This document shows, piece after piece, positions 43,842 to 52,159 of a stretch of 64,000 nt of DNA (positions are counted from its first letter, which is position 1; each line of letters begins with the position of its first letter). The notes under the pieces are model-generated. The model saw nothing but the letters and a program-made list of their open reading frames with translations. It did no database searches and was not told where the DNA came from. The stretch is taken from the NCBI GenBank assembly GCA_900766265.1, contig CAAFUS010000005.1, forward strand, positions 1 to 64,000, read 5' to 3'. This DNA comes from Pseudomonadaceae bacterium (GTDB taxonomy: Bacteria; Pseudomonadota; Gammaproteobacteria; Pseudomonadales; Pseudomonadaceae). The position numbers were made by a program, and so were the translations under genes.

Positions 43842-45122
43842 TTACGCGTCAGGTGCCACCTTGGCGGGCGGCTCGCTGTTTTCGTAGATCAGCAGCGGCT
43901 TGGAAGTCCCTTCGATGACGCTCTCGTCGATGACCACCTTGCTGACATCCTTCTGAGACGGAATGTCGTACATGGTGTCGAGCAGCACGCCTTCGAGGAT
44001 CGAGCGCAGGCCACGGGCACCGGTGCGTCGCTCGAGCGCCCGATGGGCAACCGAGCGGAGCGCGTCGGGACGAAATTCCAGGTCAACGCCTTCGAGTTCG
44101 AACAGCTTGGCGTACTGCTTGGTCAAAGCGTTCTTGGGCTCGGTCAAAATCTGGATCAGTGCCGCCTCGTCCAGCTCGTCCAGCGTCGCGATGACCGGCA
44201 GACGACCAACGAACTCGGGAATCAGGCCGAACTTGACTAGGTCGTCCGGCTCGACAGCACGCAGCGCCTCGCCGACCTTCTTGCCCGGATCCTTGCTGCG
44301 AACTTCGGCGTTGAAACCGATGCCGCCCTGAGTGGAGCGGTTCTGAATGACTTTCTCCAGGCCGGCGAAGGCACCGCCGCAGATGAACAGGATGTTACGC
44401 GTATCGACCTGCAGGAATTCCTGCTGCGGATGCTTGCGGCCACCCTGCGGAGGAACCGAAGCCACGGTACCTTCGATCAGCTTTAGCAGCGCCTGCTGCA
44501 CGCCTTCACCCGACACGTCTCGCGTGATGGAGGGGTTGTCGGACTTGCGGGAAATTTTGTCGATCTCGTCGATGTAGACAATGCCCATTTGGGCCTTTTC
44601 GACGTCGTAATCGCACTTCTGCAGCAGCTTCTGGATGATGTTCTCGACATCCTCGCCAACGTATCCCGCCTCGGTGAGCGTGGTTGCATCGGCGATGGTG
44701 AACGGCACGTTAAGCAGACGAGCCAGGGTTTCGGCCAGCAGCGTCTTTCCGGAGCCAGTTGGTCCGATGAGGAGGATGTTGCTCTTGCCCAGCTCGACTT
44801 CTTCTTTCTTGTCGCGCTGGTTCAACCGCTTGTAGTGGTTGTAAACGGCCACCGCCAGGATCTTCTTTGCACGTTCCTGACCAATCACGTACTGGTCAAG
44901 GATACCGCTGATCTCTTTCGGCGCAGGCAGCTTGTGCGCGTTGCTTTCGGCCTGGGCTTCTTGCACCTCCTCTCGGATGATGTCATTGCACAGGTCGACG
45001 CACTCGTCGCAGATGAAGACCGAAGGTCCAGCAATCAACTTGCGAACTTCATGCTGGCTTTTGCCGCAAAAAGAGCAATAAAGCAGTTTGCCGGAGTCTT
45101 CGCCGTTACGGGTGTCAGTCAT
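43842..45122 (-). CDS. clpX: ATP-dependent Clp protease ATPase subunit ClpX (426 aa)
   Basis: An N-terminal zinc finger (CSFCGKSQ ... CDECVDLC), Walker A GPTGSGKT, Walker B IVYIDEIDKI, pore loop GYVGEDV and the ClpP-docking IGF loop (GGIGF). The start MTDTRNGEDSGK at 45122 gives the standard 426 residues. ClpX unfolds substrates and feeds them to ClpP, encoded 100 bp upstream in the same direction. Confidence 0.97.
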   Translation of the reverse strand: MTDTRNGEDSGKLLYCSFCGKSQHEVRKLIAGPSVFICDECVDLCNDIIREEVQEAQAESNAHKLPAPKEISGILDQYVIGQERAKKILAVAVYNHYKRLNQRDKKEEVELGKSNILLIGPTGSGKTLLAETLARLLNVPFTIADATTLTEAGYVGEDVENIIQKLLQKCDYDVEKAQMGIVYIDEIDKISRKSDNPSITRDVSGEGVQQALLKLIEGTVASVPPQGGRKHPQQEFLQVDTRNILFICGGAFAGLEKVIQNRSTQGGIGFNAEVRSKDPGKKVGEALRAVEPDDLVKFGLIPEFVGRLPVIATLDELDEAALIQILTEPKNALTKQYAKLFELEGVDLEFRPDALRSVAHRALERRTGARGLRSILEGVLLDTMYDIPSQKDVSKVVIDESVIEGTSKPLLIYENSEPPAKVAPDA

Positions 45123-45222
45123 TCGATCAATCCAATCGGGGAAGGCTTGGAACACAAGATGAAGGCAATCGTGGGCTTTTTCAAGCCCACGGGGCAGCCG
45201 GACATCGCAGACCCTGGTGGAA

Positions 45223-45867
45223 TCAGCTGGCGACCTGACGGTGACGCAGAACCTGGTCGATCAGGCCGTAGGCTACGGCATCGTCGCCGCTCATGAAGTT
45301 GTCGCGATCGGTGTCGCGGGCGATGACTTCGATCGGCTGACCGGTGTGCTCGGCCAGAACCTTGTTCAGCCGCTCACGGATCGTCAGGATCTCGCGGGCA
45401 TGGATTTCGATGTCCGAAGCCTGCCCTTGGAAACCGCCCAGCGGCTGGTGGATCATCATCCGCGAATGTGGCAGGCAGTAACGCTTGCCTGCGGCGCCGC
45501 CAGCGAGCAGCAGCGCACCCATGCTGCAGGCCTGACCGATGCAAATCGTCGAAACGTCGGGCTTGATGAACTGCATGGTGTCGTAGATGGCCATCCCGGC
45601 GGTAACCGAGCCGCCCGGCGAGTTGATGTACAAGTGGATGTCCTTGTCCGGGTTCTCCGCCTCGAGGAACAGCAGCTGCGCGACGATCAGGTTGGCCATG
45701 TAGTCTTCGACCTGGCCGACCATGAAGATCACCCGCTCCTTCAGGAGACGCGAATAGATGTCGTACGCACGCTCGCCGCGGGCCGATTGCTCGATAACCA
45801 TCGGGACCAGGCCGCCGGCGGCCTGGATGTCCGGTGCTTGCGCTTGCATGTAAGAATTACGGGACAT
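45223..45867 (-). CDS. clpP: ATP-dependent Clp protease proteolytic subunit ClpP (214 aa)
   Basis: A serine protease with the triad Ser (GQACSMGALLL), His (PHSRMMIHQPLGG) and Asp (ARDTDRDNF). The N-terminal propeptide ends just before the LVPMVIEQSARGERAYDIYSRLL block. It follows tig on the same strand with a hairpin between. Confidence 0.97.
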   Translation of the reverse strand: MSRNSYMQAQAPDIQAAGGLVPMVIEQSARGERAYDIYSRLLKERVIFMVGQVEDYMANLIVAQLLFLEAENPDKDIHLYINSPGGSVTAGMAIYDTMQFIKPDVSTICIGQACSMGALLLAGGAAGKRYCLPHSRMMIHQPLGGFQGQASDIEIHAREILTIRERLNKVLAEHTGQPIEVIARDTDRDNFMSGDDAVAYGLIDQVLRHRQVAS

Positions 45868-45903
45868 GTTCCAGCGATACTCCCTATGTCATGCCGTCAA
45901 AGA

Positions 45904-45930
45904 CATAAGCCAGCACGAGGCTGGCTTATG
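45904..45930 (-). terminator. hairpin after tig, probable terminator or attenuator
   Basis: CATAAGCCAGC-ACGAG-GCTGGCTTATG is a perfect 11-bp stem just after the tig stop. The T run on the minus strand (TCTTTG) is short, so it may only partly stop transcription into clpP. Confidence 0.6.
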
Positions 45931-45957
45931 ATTGCGCATCAAACGATGTGAAGAAAG

Positions 45958-47268
45958 TCAGGCAGCTTGCGACGCTTCCACAGGCTTCACTGCTTCTTCG
46001 TAGGAGACCGATTTGTCGGTCACTTTAGCCTGCTGCAGAACAGTATCTACAACTTGCTCTTCGAGCACAACCGAGCGAACTTCGTTCATTTGCTCGTCGT
46101 TCTTGTAGTACCAGGACACCACCTGCTCGGGCTCCTGATAGGCCGAAGCCATTTCTTCGATCAGCTCGCGGACGCGGGCTTCGTCAGGCTTGAGCTCTTT
46201 CTGCTTGACCACTTCGGCGACGATCAGCCCGAGGACGACACGGCGCTTGGCCTGCTCCTGAAACAGCTCGGCCGGCAGTTGGTCGGGCTTGATGTTGCCA
46301 CCGAACTGCTGGACGGCTTGGACACGAAGACGATTGACTTCGTTGTCGATCAGAGCCTTCGGCACGTCGATCTGGTTGGTGGTGATCAGGCCTTCCATTA
46401 CCTGATTCTTGACCTTGGACTTGATTGCCTGACGCAGCTCGCGCTCCATGTTCTTGCGAACCTCGGCACGGAAGCCTTCCAAACCGCCTTCCTGCACGCC
46501 GAACTGGGCGAAGAAGTCTTCGTTCAGCTCCGGCAGCTGGGGCGCAGCCACGGCGCTGACGGTCACGGTGAACTCGGCGGTCTTACCGGCCAGGTCCAGA
46601 TTCTGGTAGTCCTCGGGGAACGTCGGGTTGATTACCCGCTCTTCACCGGCCTTGACGCCCACCAGCGCATCCTCGAAGCCCGGGATCATCCGTTCCGACC
46701 CCAGCACCAGCTGCGTGTTGTTGGCCGAGCCGCCGGCAAAGACTTCGCCGTCGATCTTGCCTACGAAATCAATGGTCAGCTGGTCGCCGTTCTCGGCAGC
46801 GCGATCAACCGCTTCGTAGCGGGTGTTCTGCTTGCGCAGGATTTCCAGCATGTTGTCGACGTCGGATTCTGCGACCTCGGCGCTCAAGCGCTCGACTTCG
46901 ATGCCTTCGAAACCGGCAACCTGGAATTCAGGAAATACTTCGAACGTGGCGATGTATTCAAGATCCTTGCCCTTCTCGAACACCTTCGGCTCGACCGCCG
47001 GCGCGCCGGCCGGGTTCAGCTTCTCGGCAACGACGGCCTCATAGAAGGTGGCCTGGATGACGTCGCCCAGGACTTCCTGGCGAGCAGCCGCTTCGTAACG
47101 CTGGCGAATGACGCTCATGGGCACCTTGCCGGGGCGGAAGCCCGGGATCTTCGCCCGGCTGGCAGTCTGCTGCAGACGCTTGTTGACTTCGGTCTCGATG
47201 CGCTCGGCGGGTACGCCGATGGTCATGCGGCGCTCAAGAGCGGAGGTGCTTTCAACAGAAACTTGCAT
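45958..47268 (-). CDS. tig: trigger factor (436 aa)
   Basis: The ribosome-binding motif GFRPGKVP (residues about 43-50) is followed by the FKBP-like isomerase domain (GDQLTIDFVGKIDGEVFAGG) and the long helical arms. The start MQVSVESTSALERR at 47268 is the conserved one. It shields nascent chains at the ribosome exit. tig-clpP-clpX-lon is the common proteobacterial order. Confidence 0.96.
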   Translation of the reverse strand: MQVSVESTSALERRMTIGVPAERIETEVNKRLQQTASRAKIPGFRPGKVPMSVIRQRYEAAARQEVLGDVIQATFYEAVVAEKLNPAGAPAVEPKVFEKGKDLEYIATFEVFPEFQVAGFEGIEVERLSAEVAESDVDNMLEILRKQNTRYEAVDRAAENGDQLTIDFVGKIDGEVFAGGSANNTQLVLGSERMIPGFEDALVGVKAGEERVINPTFPEDYQNLDLAGKTAEFTVTVSAVAAPQLPELNEDFFAQFGVQEGGLEGFRAEVRKNMERELRQAIKSKVKNQVMEGLITTNQIDVPKALIDNEVNRLRVQAVQQFGGNIKPDQLPAELFQEQAKRRVVLGLIVAEVVKQKELKPDEARVRELIEEMASAYQEPEQVVSWYYKNDEQMNEVRSVVLEEQVVDTVLQQAKVTDKSVSYEEAVKPVEASQAA

Positions 47269-47593
47269 GTATTTTCCTCGTTGCACAGACATTAGCCGGG
47301 CGTTCCGGCCCAAGAATTGGGCATGCATTCTAGTGACTCGGCTGACAGAAGTCACCCCGCACCCGTTACCCGCATCGGTTACATCAGGCGGATGGCGCGG
47401 GCTACAGCCATGAAGGCGTCCTGAAGAAGGAAAGCGGGAAAGAAAACGCAGCCAAAGCCCTCAGGTATGCCGCTACCGCCCCACCCTTCCAAGGTGCTGC
47501 GCTATCCGTTACGGCAGCCCTGCCCTCAGCAATTACAGGACTCGAATCGGCGTACGCACACACCCTGCATCCGACGCTCAAGGTGACGTTTTA
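47269..47593. other. intergenic region between tig and the toxin-antitoxin operon
   Basis: No convincing gene, RNA or terminator was found in these 325 bp. Short overlapping frames do not show codon use or motifs of real genes. The part near 47280-47340 should hold the tig promoter on the minus strand. Confidence 0.5.
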
Positions 47594-47630
47594 TCTGTAG
47601 ACACAATTGATGCTATATTGAGTCTACAGA
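47594..47630 (+). promoter_or_regulatory. operator/promoter of the RES/Xre toxin-antitoxin operon
   Basis: Perfect 9-bp inverted repeats TCTGTAGAC (47594-47602) and GTCTACAGA (47622-47630) are separated by 19 bp. The gap includes a -10-like TATATT (47614-47619). This is the expected layout for a site bound by the antitoxin (or toxin-antitoxin complex) to repress its own operon. AGGAG at 47636-47640 is the ribosome site for the antitoxin. Confidence 0.75.
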
Positions 47631-47646
47631 ACAGTAGGAGTGCTCC

Positions 47647-48051
47647 ATGACAGCAATAGCTCAGGCCCAGCCAGTCACTCGAGACCAGGGCGCCACCGGA
47701 TTGAGAGCCGCCGTCAACATTCTCGACAGATGGCAGGCCTCCACGGAGCAGGCCTGCCGAATCCTGCGCATTTCTCGCAGCACCCACTCCCGAGCCAAGC
47801 TGCGTGACTCCGCCTGGTCGGCGAGCCTCGACCCGGACCAGATGCAGCGCATCAGCTTCGTGCTGAACATTCATGCCGCGCTGCGCACGCTGTTCGACAA
47901 TCCGGAAAACGCCTACGGCTTCCCGGCAATGGCCAACGGCAATTCTTTTTTCAACGGGCGGTCACCACTGGACGTCATGTCACAAGGGGACATGATCTCT
48001 CTGTACGAAACCTTCAGGCGCATCGACAGCCTGCGGGGCGCACAGTGGTAA
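47647..48051 (+). CDS. Xre/MbcA/ParS-family antitoxin (134 aa)
   Basis: The N-terminal half is a helix-turn-helix (residues about 20-65: AAVNILDRWQASTEQACRILRISRSTH). The C-terminal half is the MbcA/ParS toxin-binding domain (AALRTLFDNPENAYGFPAMANGNSFFNGRSPLDVM). It should neutralise the RES toxin encoded next and repress the operon. Its stop codon overlaps the GTG start of the toxin gene, giving coupled synthesis. The pair sits between tig and a prophage attachment site, an accessory position. Confidence 0.9.
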   Translation: MTAIAQAQPVTRDQGATGLRAAVNILDRWQASTEQACRILRISRSTHSRAKLRDSAWSASLDPDQMQRISFVLNIHAALRTLFDNPENAYGFPAMANGNSFFNGRSPLDVMSQGDMISLYETFRRIDSLRGAQW

Positions 48052-48740
48052 CGACGCCACCCCCGCTGCCGGAGCGAGCCGGTGGCCAGGAACAGGCCTA
48101 TCGCCTGATCAACTCCAAGTTTCCACCGATCGCGTTGTTCGATGACGTTGCGGACGCCAGCGAGTTCGAAACGCTGTATCAGCTACAAGCGCTGACCAAC
48201 CCCAGACTGCAGAACGAGACCGGTCGCCTGGAACTGATCCCTCGCGGCGAAATTCCCTTCGGGATCCCGGGCTGCTCCTACGCAACGGCGCCCTTCACCC
48301 ATGTAAACCCCGAGGGATCTCGCTTCAGCGACGGAAGCTACGGCGTGCTTTACCTCGCGGCGAGCATGGACACGGCGCTTGCCGAGGTCCGCCACCACCA
48401 GGAGCTGTACTGGTCGAAGGTTGCAGGCCTGGGCTTCGAACGCTTCACCTTCCGCGGCCTGTCGTGCCTGCTCGACGAAAGCGGCATGCTGGACGCCACA
48501 GGCCTCCCCATCAACGACCCTATCTATCATCCGAGCGACTACCGGTATTCTCGAGACTTTGGCAGATCGATCAAGCAGGCCGGGAAACCGGGGCTGCGCT
48601 ATCGCTCGGTGAGAAAGGAAGGAAAGGCTTGCTGGGCCCTGATGACCCCCAGGCCAGTGGCCTCGATCGTCCAGGCAGCCCATTACGAAATGATCTGGAA
48701 CGGCGGCATTTCCAGTGTCAGCCTACTCAGCGCCACCTGA
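48045..48740 (+). CDS. RES-domain toxin, probable NAD-depleting enzyme (231 aa)
   Basis: The GTG start lies in the last codons of the antitoxin gene. RES features are visible: an N-terminal Y-R-L-I segment, FSDGSYGVLYLAASMDTALAEVRHH (the G-x-Y-x-A-x-x-x-x-T-A-x-x-E block with the conserved Glu) and a final Ser-rich NGGISSVSLL. Characterised RES toxins degrade NAD+ and have an ADP-ribosyltransferase-like fold. It is longer than minimal RES toxins (about 150 aa), with an extra N-terminal 50 residues. The frame is intact. Confidence 0.88.
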   Translation: MVTTPPPLPERAGGQEQAYRLINSKFPPIALFDDVADASEFETLYQLQALTNPRLQNETGRLELIPRGEIPFGIPGCSYATAPFTHVNPEGSRFSDGSYGVLYLAASMDTALAEVRHHQELYWSKVAGLGFERFTFRGLSCLLDESGMLDATGLPINDPIYHPSDYRYSRDFGRSIKQAGKPGLRYRSVRKEGKACWALMTPRPVASIVQAAHYEMIWNGGISSVSLLSAT

Positions 48741-48800
48741 CGGCACACCTGACCACCGTAAGCACTGCCCGCCAAGACCGCCAAAACGGCGGACACAAAA

Positions 48801-48820
48801 AAGCCCCGATCACGGGGCTT
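48801..48820 (-). terminator. Rho-independent terminator associated with the tRNA-Leu site
   Basis: AAGCCCCG/CGGGGCTT with TTTTTTGTG on the minus strand. It lies 28 bp past the tRNA 3' end, and probably was the terminator of the tRNA-Leu transcript before the element split the locus. Confidence 0.75.
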
Positions 48821-48847
48821 CCGACAACTGGGCATGTAGCAACATTA

Positions 48848-48878
48848 TGGTGCGGACGGAGAGACTCGAACTCTCACG
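48848..48878 (-). tRNA. tRNA-Leu 3' fragment, prophage attachment site
   Basis: Read on the minus strand these 31 bases are the 3' end of a leucine tRNA: T-arm stem GAGAG, loop TTCGAGT, stem CTCTC, acceptor strand CGTCCGC, then ACCA. The bases upstream (48879-48940) show no anticodon or D arm, so it is a fragment, not a gene. This is the usual trace left at the far end of an element that integrated into the 3' half of a tRNA gene. The reconstituted tRNA should lie at the element's other end, beyond 64000. Confidence 0.85.
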
Positions 48879-49025
48879 GGGGCGCACCCAAAATACCGAT
48901 TTCTCTAGTGTTCAGCCTCGCCGGCGGCCCGTTTGGGTTCATTTTGGGAACACGGCATCGTTGGGGTCCGCCGGGCAGGCACGAAAAAGGCGGCTCGCAG
49001 GCCGCCTCCGGTGGTTGTGCTGGGA

Positions 49026-50195
49026 TCACAGCTTGAGCGCGTGCTCGAGGATGCCGACCATGTCCGGTCCGTCGTCGTTGATCCATTTGCCGTAATGCTT
49101 GCGGATCATGTCCGTGGACGTGTGCCCCATCTGATCGGCGATCCACTCCAGGGGCACCGCGCCGGTGGTGAGCAGCTGGCTGGCGAAGGTGTGGCGGCAG
49201 TTGTTCGGCCCGCGGAAGCGCACCCCGGCCGCTTTAAGGTGCGGTCGCCAGAACCCCTTGAGCAGCATGTCCGAACTGGTGTGCGCTGCGCCCGTGCTGG
49301 AGTTGTGGAACACGAAGCGCAGCTTGCGCACGCGCACCGTCTTGTTGTCCCGCTCGGTGACGTCCACTAGCACCGGCTCCAGCTCGCGGGTCAGCTCAGC
49401 CTGCGCCTGCAGCGCCTCGCGCGCCGGCCGCAGCAGCTTCACCTCGCGCACCGAGCGCCGTGTCTTGGTCACCTTGTAGTGGCCGCGCACCTGGGAACGC
49501 TGAAAGCGGACGATGCCCTTTTCCAGGTCGACCACGTCCTCCCACGCCAGCGAAATCGCCTCCGATACGCGCGGCCCGGCCCAGATCATGAACTGCGCCA
49601 GGTTTCGTTCCTGCTCCCGCTCGGTCTGCACCGACAGGATGGCCTCAATCTCCTTGCGATCGAACGGATCCGGATCGTCCCGGTCGGGCACCCTCACCCG
49701 CAGCCCCTCGGTAGGGTCGTGCGCCTGACGATTGCGCATCCGGTAGAGCCGGAAGATCTGCCGCACCAGGGCAATGATCTCGTTGATGGTCTTGTTGTGC
49801 AGTTTCGGCATCAGCTCCGCCTGCACCCACTCCTGCAGATCCAGGTGGTCGATCTGATCGGCCTGACGTGCCCCCCACTTCGGCCTGATGTGCAGTTCGG
49901 CCCTACCCTCGTAAACCCGGAACCCGGACGGCGCCACCTCGTTGCGCTTGATGTTCAGCCACAGATCAATGAAGTGGCCGAAGGTGTTGGTCTTCACCTT
50001 CACCGAATGAGGGAAGTGGCGGGCATAGCTGAAGGTGCCGTGCTTGATCTCGTGGCGGATCAGCCCGGCCAGCCGGCTGGCCTGTTCGATGTTCGCCGGC
50101 GAGGCATCCCCTGGGAACGGCTCGCGGCACAGCTCGCCCTGGTAGCGGAAATACACGCGCAGCGAATTGCCGCGCACCTCAACGCCTTCGTGCAT
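49026..50195 (-). CDS. int: tyrosine-recombinase phage integrase (389 aa)
   Basis: An N-terminal arm-binding domain of the DUF3596 kind (RGNSLRVYFRYQGELCREPFPG), a SAM-like core-binding domain (residues about 70-165) and a catalytic domain with Arg in AGPRVSEAISL, RHTFASQLL, H in QMGHTS and the nucleophile Tyr in RKHYGKW. It should catalyse insertion at the tRNA-Leu site 150 bp away. ATG 50195 is chosen over GTG 50207 because AGGTGA lies upstream at suitable distance. The position normally occupied by the H of HxxR is Asn, as in several phage relatives. Confidence 0.92.
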   Translation of the reverse strand: MHEGVEVRGNSLRVYFRYQGELCREPFPGDASPANIEQASRLAGLIRHEIKHGTFSYARHFPHSVKVKTNTFGHFIDLWLNIKRNEVAPSGFRVYEGRAELHIRPKWGARQADQIDHLDLQEWVQAELMPKLHNKTINEIIALVRQIFRLYRMRNRQAHDPTEGLRVRVPDRDDPDPFDRKEIEAILSVQTEREQERNLAQFMIWAGPRVSEAISLAWEDVVDLEKGIVRFQRSQVRGHYKVTKTRRSVREVKLLRPAREALQAQAELTRELEPVLVDVTERDNKTVRVRKLRFVFHNSSTGAAHTSSDMLLKGFWRPHLKAAGVRFRGPNNCRHTFASQLLTTGAVPLEWIADQMGHTSTDMIRKHYGKWINDDGPDMVGILEHALKL

Positions 50196-50285
50196 GGTCG
50201 TGATCACCTGGTGGAATCGGCGGGAGTCTATGCCCCGCTTAAGCGTGAGGCCCGTTGCCGGGCCTCGAATAGGTTGGAACGATTT

Positions 50286-50478
50286 CTAGGTCAGCCACGC
50301 GGTCCGGCGCCGCCACTGGCGGCGCATCTCCTCGACCAGTCGGGTGACGGCGGCCTCGCCGCGCTTCTTGTAAAGGGTCTCGTCAGCTCAGCGACCTTCT
50401 CCGCGGGGTATTGCCACGCCGGAGCCAGTACCGGGCCTCGCATTCCAGCATGTGCTGGTAGACGTCGTGTTCAGCCAC
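50286..50478 (-). pseudogene. small phage protein gene with two frameshifts
   Basis: From GTG 50478 (overlapping the methyltransferase stop) the frame reads MAEHDVYQHMLECEARYWLRRG, then derails into an early stop. Restoring one base near 50414 and one near 50390 gives the continuation AEKVAEL and ETLYKKRGEAAVTRLVEEMRRQW, ending WLT and stop at 50286. This is a small helical protein of about 64 aa of a type common in pseudomonad prophages, beside the integrase. Two single-base losses within about 30 bp could be mutation or sequencing error. Confidence 0.65.
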
Positions 50479-52159
50479 CGAATTGCTCCCGCTGAGCAAC
50501 GCTCAGCCCCACCGCCACCGGTCGCACCCAGATCGGCATGCTGCTGAGCATGAAGGTCTCGCCCTGGGCGGCCAGCAGCAGGGTGGTGCCCATGACGTGG
50601 GCGATCGCTTCGGCGGCTGCCGGCGGCACGGCGTTGCCGATGCGCTCGCTCCAGTCCTTGTCGCTTAGGCCGTCCAAGATCAGTTGTTCTTCGGGCTCGA
50701 CCAGGCTTTGCAGGGCAGCTTTCTCTAAGGTTGTGAACGGGCGATGCCAAGTGCCGTCCAGGCTGCGGATGATGCAGGTCATGCGGTCGTCAGCAGCCGG
50801 AATGCGAGGGTCTGCGACGCTGAACCGGCCGCTGTCGTAGCGTGAGCTGGCTGCTATCGCGCCGCAGTGCTGGTCATACGGGATTACGCCGTAGTGGCCG
50901 CCGGTGAGGTAGTTGTCGCCTTTGCTGCGGTGAAGAATGCGCGGGTCCGCCACCGACTGTTGCCCACCCTGCACACCCTTGCCGCCGGCGATGATGGTGC
51001 CGGCTGGCTGGTTGTACGGGATGACACGGTAGTTGCCGCTGTGGCGGTTCCAGTTCGGCCGCGGGTCCGCAATGCTGAACGTGCCTTGGCCTGGCATGGT
51101 CTGCCCAGGAATGGTCGGGCTGGACTCGCTCCAGCGGATGACGCCGAATTGCTGGCCGTGATTCCAGTTGGCCGCCTGCCGGTACCGCGGGTCGGCGACC
51201 GAGAACGCGCCGTTCGTGGGGCTGCTCCGGCCGGCGATGGTGCCGCTGGTGTCGTCCCAGCGATGCACGCCCATGTAGCCCGCGCGGTATTCCGGCACGA
51301 TCACCAGGTCGCGCAGGTGCCCGTCCTCGATCGCCAGCTCGTTGAGGCTGCGCCAATCGCTCCCGGCGCGCACCAGGGCGAGCCGCACCCAAGTTTTCCA
51401 CTGTAGCGACGGGATGCGGTGCATCGGGCCGGCGGCCTCGATGTCGCCCGGCAGCGGCATGCGGCCGAGGATGTCGCCGACGGCGCGCAGGCTCTTCTTC
51501 TCCGGCTCGTACAGGAACGGCGGCACCTTCTCGACGTGGCGCGCGACCAGCAGGAAGCGCTTGCGCGACTGGGCCAGGCCGCCGAGCTCGCCGCAGTCGT
51601 GGGTGGTCTCGGCCACGGCGTAGCCGTAGTGGCTCAGCAAGCTGTTGATCTGGTCCAGCAGGTGACGGCCGCGGGTCGCCAGGCGCGGGACGTTTTCGAA
51701 GACGATCAGCGGTACCGGGTCATCCTTCCAGGCCTCGCCCATCAGCCAGATGCAGCGCAGGGTCAGCTCGTTGAGTGCCTGATACTTCGGCGTCTGGCTC
51801 ATTTTCTCGGACAGCAGGCCGCTGGCGCCCTTGCATGGCGAGCTGATGAATACCGCGTCGGGGCGCTTGCCCTGGGCGGCGCGGCGCACGTCTTCGGCGG
51901 TGGCCTCGCGCCAGCCGGGCGGCGGCTCCTTGCCGTGGAAGCGGATGTACTGGTCGCGAGTGAACAGATCCAGCAGGGTGCCGGGCACGCCGGCCAGGCG
52001 GGAAAAGTCCGCCAGGCCGGCCGGGTCGACGTCGATGCCGCCCAGGCATTCCCATTCGGCCTGCATGTTGCCGACGACGGGTTTCGCGCGGTTGAACCCG
52101 GCGGCGCCGCCGCCCAGGCCGCAGCAGAAGTGGAAGTGGTAGAGGGTCCGTCTGCTCAT
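50471..52159 (-). CDS. phage C5-cytosine DNA methyltransferase with internal repeats (562 aa)
   Basis: The DNA cytosine methyltransferase motifs appear in order: motif I FCCGLGGGAAGF, motif IV SSPCKGASG (catalytic Cys; PCK rather than PCQ), motif VI FENVPRL, motif VIII QSRKRFLLVA, and near the end motif X RIGNAVPPAAAEAIA. Between VIII and X, where the target-recognition region lies, there are four copies of a repeat ending F-S-V-A-D-P-R. It probably protects phage DNA from restriction or marks it; no cognate nuclease is visible. The target sequence is unknown. The ATG overlaps the upstream gene's stop (ATGA). Confidence 0.85.
   Translation of the reverse strand: MSRRTLYHFHFCCGLGGGAAGFNRAKPVVGNMQAEWECLGGIDVDPAGLADFSRLAGVPGTLLDLFTRDQYIRFHGKEPPPGWREATAEDVRRAAQGKRPDAVFISSPCKGASGLLSEKMSQTPKYQALNELTLRCIWLMGEAWKDDPVPLIVFENVPRLATRGRHLLDQINSLLSHYGYAVAETTHDCGELGGLAQSRKRFLLVARHVEKVPPFLYEPEKKSLRAVGDILGRMPLPGDIEAAGPMHRIPSLQWKTWVRLALVRAGSDWRSLNELAIEDGHLRDLVIVPEYRAGYMGVHRWDDTSGTIAGRSSPTNGAFSVADPRYRQAANWNHGQQFGVIRWSESSPTIPGQTMPGQGTFSIADPRPNWNRHSGNYRVIPYNQPAGTIIAGGKGVQGGQQSVADPRILHRSKGDNYLTGGHYGVIPYDQHCGAIAASSRYDSGRFSVADPRIPAADDRMTCIIRSLDGTWHRPFTTLEKAALQSLVEPEEQLILDGLSDKDWSERIGNAVPPAAAEAIAHVMGTTLLLAAQGETFMLSSMPIWVRPVAVGLSVAQREQFGG
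50799..51277 (-). repeat. four-fold internal repeat in the methyltransferase
   Basis: Each unit of about 40-46 residues has a G-V-I/H-x-W/Y start, a T-I-x-G middle and an F-S-V-A-D-P-R end. Example pieces are GVHRWDDTSGTIAGR ... AFSVADPR, GVIRWSESSPTIPGQ ... TFSIADPR, VIPYNQPAGTIIAGG ... QQSVADPR and GVIPYDQHCGAIAAS ... RFSVADPR. DNA identity between units is modest, so the repeats look old. Confidence 0.8.

Noticed and set aside
45967..47295. 442-residue open frame opposite tig
   Set aside because: Antisense shadow; trigger factor is unambiguous.
48848..48940. A complete tRNA-Leu gene
   Set aside because: Only the T arm and 3' acceptor strand are present; no D arm or anticodon stem could be found upstream on the minus strand.
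48464..49036. 190-residue frame across the RES 3' end, terminator and tRNA fragment
   Set aside because: It crosses a terminator and a tRNA remnant and overlaps the RES gene out of frame.
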